Shown: one piece after another, positions 35,019 through 38,649 of the stretch | How the letters are laid out: each line of letters begins with the position of its first letter | Position numbering within the stretch: position 1 is the stretch's first letter | From: an uncultured Planctomycetaceae bacterium | GTDB taxonomy: Bacteria > Planctomycetota > Planctomycetia > Pirellulales > Pirellulaceae | DNA length: 38,649 nucleotides | NCBI GenBank assembly: GCA_937862885.1 | Contig: CALMEE010000151.1 | Coordinates: 1-38,649 of the forward strand | Reading direction: 5' to 3' | The notes under the pieces: model-generated | Told to the model about the DNA's origin: nothing | What the model saw: only the letters and a program-made list of their open reading frames with translations | Databases searched by the model: none | Program-made: the position numbers and the translations under genes

Positions 35019-35088
35019 CAACGCTTTACGACGATACGGTGCATTTGCGACGGCGCAGTGTCGTGTTTCATAAAAAGCGGAACCGAGT

Positions 35089-35109
35089 GTCTTTGGATCT
35101 TCCCAAGAC
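35089..35109. terminator. hairpin between convergent pckA and FAD/Fe-S gene
   Basis: GTCTTTGG (35089-35096) and CCCAAGAC (35102-35109) pair at 7 of 8 positions around a 5-nt loop. It lies within the 100-bp convergent gap, so either gene could terminate here. No adjacent T-run is visible. Confidence 0.3.
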
Positions 35110-35118
35110 TACATCCCG

Positions 35119-38067
35119 TCAATCGCGCAGTGCGGCGCGTAGAATTTGTGCAGGGTGTTGGGCTTCGCGGCGCGTGCCATCCCAGATCTGATGTCGGCAA
35201 CTGGTTCCGGGAGCCGCAATCAGCGAAGCCGTCGGTTCCTGTCGAATCGTCGGGAACAAGACCAATTCGCCGATCTTCATCGAGACATCATAATGTTCCT
35301 TCTCATAGCCGAATGAGCCCGCCATACCACAACATCCGGCGGGAATCATCTTTACTCGATAATTTTTGGGCAACTGCAAAATCCGAATCGTGGAAGCCAT
35401 CGATGCGAGTGCCTTCTGGTGGCAATGACCATGCAATCGAATCGTCCGAGATTCGTCGATAAACATTGAGCTATCGAGCTTGCCCGCTTGCATCTCATGG
35501 TCCAAGAACTCATCCAACAACAATGCGCGATTGGCGAGTGTCTGCGCTTCAGCTTTCAAATCCCACGGTACCAGATCTTTGTACTCGTCGCGCAAAGTGA
35601 GCAGAGCCGATGGCTCAATTCCCACAAGCCGTCGTTCAGGCGGGCCGAGGTCGTGCAAGAGTTTCACGTTCTTGGTGGCAATCTTCTTCGCTTTTCGCAA
35701 CAGACCTTTAGATATTGCGGCTCGTCCACTCTCCAAATGCTGAGGAATCTCGACTCGATAGCCCAAGCGTTCCAATAGCTCCACCGTGGCAATCCCCACG
35801 GGTACGTCGAGGTAATTCGTAAATTCGTCAGCGAACAAGAATACATGTCCTACTGAACCGGCTCGCGGGTCTGGTGTGTGATTGCGAAACCACGCGCGGA
35901 GCGTCGTCTTGTGCATTGCCGGCAGCGAACGCTTCCTGTGGAAGCCAACCAGCCATTTCAAAACGCCGGCCGAAAGCATATTGCGGGATAGAAAATTATA
36001 GACGGCGGGAAAAGCTGAATTGCAGCGGTGAATGCGCTCAACCGACGCGATAATTCGCGAACGTAAGGGTATGCGGTGCGCATCGTAGTAGCCTTGTAAG
36101 AATTCTGCTTTGACTTTCGCAATATCAACGTTCGAAGGGCATTCTGATTTGCAGGCTTTGCATGACAAACACAAATCGAGCACTTCATACACGTCGCGAC
36201 GAGCAAACGGCTTGAGTTCGCCGACGTCGGTCAGCGCATGTCGCAAAATGTTCGCTCTGGCGCGCGTTGAATCCTCTTCATTTCGAGTGGCCATGTAACT
36301 TGGGCACATGGTTCCACCGCTAAGATGCGTCTTGCGACAATCTCCGGAACCACTGCACATCTCCACGGTCCCAAGTACATTGCCAGTCTCAGGGTACCGA
36401 AACAACGTTGGAGGATGAGGATTGACGTATTGCTCCGTGCGCAAATTTTGATCCATGGGAGGTGCATCGACAATTTTGCCTGGGTTAAGAATGTTGTTCG
36501 GATCAAACAATGACTTGATCTGTTTGAATAACCGATAATTGTGCGAACCAACCATGTGTTCGATAAACTCACCGCGCAGGCGACCATCGCCATGTTCACC
36601 ACTCAACGAGCCACCGTATTTTTTCACCAGTTCTGCGACCTGTTGCGCAATTTCACGAAAATGCGAGAGACCTTGCCGTGTTTTGAGGTTGAGCATTGGG
36701 CGCAAATGCAATTCCCCGCCGCCAGCGTGTCCATAGTTCACACATTCGATGTCAAATTTCGTTTTGAGAAGATGATTCAATTCGCGTATGTAGGCAGGTA
36801 ACAAATGCACGGCCACCGCGGTGTCTTCGATGACGGTTACCGGTTTATCATCGCCAACACAATTTGCGACGACCCCCAATCCGGCCTTGCGCAATTCCCA
36901 AAGTGGCTCTGCTTCATTCCCACTAAAGACAGGAAACGCATACCCCAATGAGCATTCACGCATTTCGTCAATCATCTGTTGAATGCTGTGTTGAAGTTCA
37001 GCTTCTTCTTGACCACGCAGTTCAACAATCAAAATAGCTGCTGGATCCCCCACAATGAAATTCGCGTTTTGCGCTTGAATTCGGTTGCGCCGGGCGCCGG
37101 CAATTACCAGGCGATCGATCAGTTCGCTGGCGGTCGGTGCGTATTTCATGGCGATGATGTTGGCACGCAATGATTGATCGACGGTTTCGAAATGCGCACA
37201 AACTGCCACGGAATTGGCAGGTGGCAATTCATCACACCGCAGCATAATTTCCGTCGCAAAAAACAATGTGCCTTCAGAACCCGCAATCAATCCGCTCACG
37301 TTAAATGGCTGATGAGCATTGCCGAAAGGTGCCGTGTTCATTAACCAATCCAGCGCGTATCCGGTGTTCCGCCGCGTGACGCTGGGCATGGGAAATTGGC
37401 TTTCGATTTCGCGGCGATTGACTGGATCTTGCAGAATGGACCGTAACTCCCGATAGATGCGAGCTTCTAAGTCAGTTCGATCACTTCCACAAATCTCATT
37501 CAATTCCGCAGGCGTCGTCCCCGTAAAGGTTACCAAGCTCCCATCCGACAAATAACCGCGAACCGCCAGCACTTTATCTCTGGTCGAGCCATAGACGATC
37601 GAATTTGCTCCGCACGAATTATTCCCCAGCATTCCGCCAATCATCGCGCGATTCGCGGTTGATGTCTCTGGCGCAAAAAACAGCCCTTCCGGTTTCAATG
37701 CCATGTTCAATTCATTGCGGATGACGCCAGGCTGCACTCGCACCGTTTTTTGATCGCGATTGATATTCAAGATAAGGTTCAGGTGTCTTGAAACATCGAC
37801 GATGATGCCTTTACCGACGACTTGTCCGGCTAACGAAGTCCCTGCTGTCCGGGGAATCAGGCTTTGGCCAGTCTCATTGGCCAGCGCAATGAGTAGGCCG
37901 ATGTCCTGTTCTGTTTTGGGGAATGCAACGGCTACCGGGAGTTCCTGGTATACCGAAGCATCACTGGAATATAATCTCCGAGTTTTCAAATCCTCTCTGA
38001 ACTGTCCGGAAAATTGTCGTCGGAATTGACCCGTTGCTAATGATTTCCGGTGCGACGCTGAACTCAC
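35119..38067 (-). CDS. FAD-linked oxidase / Fe-S fusion protein (YdiJ-like D-2-hydroxyacid dehydrogenase)
   Basis: This 982-residue fusion protein is of the YdiJ / D-2-hydroxyglutarate dehydrogenase type. Residues about 45-220 form the FAD-binding domain (PRTAGTSLAGQVVGKGIIVD; MIGGMLGNNSCGANSIVYG). Residues 270-540 are FAD-oxidase C-terminal (NYGHAGGGELHLRP; GSLSGEHGDGRLRGEF). Two cysteine sets follow: MCSGSGDC...MCPSY (about 568-586) and CLSCKACKSECP (about 629-640), probably binding one or two Fe-S clusters. A C-terminal CCG-type domain carries HGHCHQKAL (about 880) and PAGCCGMAGSFGYE (about 907-920). Such enzymes oxidise D-2-hydroxy acids and pass electrons to quinones. The start is GTG 38067 with GGAG upstream. 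The exact substrate is not set by the sequence. Confidence 0.88.
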   Translation of the reverse strand: MSSASHRKSLATGQFRRQFSGQFREDLKTRRLYSSDASVYQELPVAVAFPKTEQDIGLLIALANETGQSLIPRTAGTSLAGQVVGKGIIVDVSRHLNLILNINRDQKTVRVQPGVIRNELNMALKPEGLFFAPETSTANRAMIGGMLGNNSCGANSIVYGSTRDKVLAVRGYLSDGSLVTFTGTTPAELNEICGSDRTDLEARIYRELRSILQDPVNRREIESQFPMPSVTRRNTGYALDWLMNTAPFGNAHQPFNVSGLIAGSEGTLFFATEIMLRCDELPPANSVAVCAHFETVDQSLRANIIAMKYAPTASELIDRLVIAGARRNRIQAQNANFIVGDPAAILIVELRGQEEAELQHSIQQMIDEMRECSLGYAFPVFSGNEAEPLWELRKAGLGVVANCVGDDKPVTVIEDTAVAVHLLPAYIRELNHLLKTKFDIECVNYGHAGGGELHLRPMLNLKTRQGLSHFREIAQQVAELVKKYGGSLSGEHGDGRLRGEFIEHMVGSHNYRLFKQIKSLFDPNNILNPGKIVDAPPMDQNLRTEQYVNPHPPTLFRYPETGNVLGTVEMCSGSGDCRKTHLSGGTMCPSYMATRNEEDSTRARANILRHALTDVGELKPFARRDVYEVLDLCLSCKACKSECPSNVDIAKVKAEFLQGYYDAHRIPLRSRIIASVERIHRCNSAFPAVYNFLSRNMLSAGVLKWLVGFHRKRSLPAMHKTTLRAWFRNHTPDPRAGSVGHVFLFADEFTNYLDVPVGIATVELLERLGYRVEIPQHLESGRAAISKGLLRKAKKIATKNVKLLHDLGPPERRLVGIEPSALLTLRDEYKDLVPWDLKAEAQTLANRALLLDEFLDHEMQAGKLDSSMFIDESRTIRLHGHCHQKALASMASTIRILQLPKNYRVKMIPAGCCGMAGSFGYEKEHYDVSMKIGELVLFPTIRQEPTASLIAAPGTSCRHQIWDGTRREAQHPAQILRAALRD

Positions 38068-38649
38068 TTAGGTTTACTCCAAAACATCAATTGCCTAATC
38101 GGGCTTGTGCCGACCATTTCGTTTCACCATCTTTTCAGGAACAATCCTGAAATGAGCTCTGCGCATGCGTTCCGACGCGCAAACAACAGTGCAGTGGAAC
38201 GCTGGGGGTGTCCTCGCACTACCGCCGCCCGGTATCACTGTAATGAAGCCTGGGACACGTGGGCAAGTGTGCAGTAGATCCATATTCTCATGATGCAATC
38301 GGAAGATGGTATGAACTGAGTCTATTGTAATTCATTCTTGACAATCCAGAAACGACATCCTGCACTCACTCACCGAATGCTTGCGGCTTCGGCACCTATA
38401 CGGTGGCAATCCGTTACACGTTTTGAGGATGACATCTCGTCTGCCGAAAATCTCAGCATTCCAGTTCCTTACGTCGATAAACAATGCCGTACTCGACTTC
38501 GATTGTGCCGCGAGTATTTTACCGAATGGTGCAACTCCGCTGATCGCAGTCCGTTACCTGATCGAGAGTCGGAAAACAAGTCTGCTTCAGGGTGCCCCTC
38601 TGTGCCAATGACAGTGAGACAGCGGCCGTGTTAGAATTAGTGTAGAGGG
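38068..38649. other. right-edge region, 582 bp, no gene recognised
   Basis: It contains the 38133-38152 hairpin and a TTGACA hexamer at 38338 without a good -10 partner. Overlapping open frames on the plus strand (38338-38634, 38381-38611) show no family features. A gene may begin beyond the edge. Confidence 0.45.
38133..38152. repeat. 8-bp perfect hairpin upstream of the FAD/Fe-S gene
   Basis: TTTCAGGA-ACAA-TCCTGAAA is a perfect 8-bp stem with a 4-nt loop, 66 bp before the GTG at 38067. It may be an operator palindrome in the promoter region, or the end of a transcript from outside the window. Confidence 0.4.

Noticed and set aside
38338..38634. 98-codon open frame near the right edge
   Set aside because: TTG start inside a TTGACA hexamer, no motif, and an overlapping alternative frame of similar length.
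1..38649. CRISPR arrays, tRNA or rRNA genes, complete insertion sequences
   Set aside because: No regularly spaced repeats, no cloverleaf with a T-arm motif and no transposase frames were seen on reading; a covariance search was not possible.

Overview
The window looks like a chromosome segment of a planctomycete, probably a Pirellulales-type lineage. Base composition is roughly balanced by eye (not computed). The phylum call rests on gene families and neighbourhoods: a DUF4175/DUF4159 pair, an ECF sigma / transmembrane anti-sigma / PDZ trio, a FloA flotillin followed by a small [13 protein letters not shown] protein, a secreted repeat protein with a HINT domain, a MurB/FtsQ-like pair, and many weak or absent Shine-Dalgarno sequences. 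No rRNA, tRNA, CRISPR array or complete insertion sequence was recognised.

Layout. Positions 1-2617 hold small accessory genes on the minus strand: an edge-truncated Cys-containing ORF, an EF-Tu barrel-like protein, a secreted DUF1579 protein, a DUF1801 protein and a VOC (glyoxalase-fold) protein. From 2.9 to 7.1 kb the plus strand carries cytidine deaminase, ferredoxin-NADP reductase, a MurB homologue with altered catalytic positions, and an FtsQ/DivIB-like membrane protein. A secreted TPR protein (minus) and the HINT-domain protein (plus) diverge around 8.7-9.2 kb. FloA, its small partner and a beta-hydroxyacid dehydrogenase follow, then a 0.74 kb intergenic region with a palindromic repeat, and a beta-barrel outer-membrane protein.

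From 16.4 to 20.5 kb the minus strand encodes a two-helix membrane peptide, DUF4159 and a 1003-aa DUF4175 protein. The divergent sigma / anti-sigma / PDZ cluster follows at 20.8-23.3 kb. Next come a gamma-glutamyltransferase-like hydrolase and RibBA (minus), then an alpha/beta hydrolase with a conserved unknown protein (plus).

The right third is central carbon metabolism. prpB-prpC-prpD (minus) encode three steps of the 2-methylcitrate cycle, turning propionyl-CoA plus oxaloacetate into pyruvate and succinate. ATP-dependent PEP carboxykinase is transcribed divergently and would feed the resulting C4 acids into gluconeogenesis. A large FAD/Fe-S D-2-hydroxyacid dehydrogenase closes the region. 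The 659-bp prpB/pckA intergenic region contains a 37-bp imperfect palindrome, a candidate shared operator.

The most unusual items are the HINT protein, whose predicted cleavage would release only a 33-residue tail and no toxin; the MurB homologue lacking the usual Ser/Cys proton donor and C-terminal Glu; the prpB/pckA palindrome; and the repeat at 14.5-14.7 kb. No complete undescribed system could be demonstrated from sequence alone.
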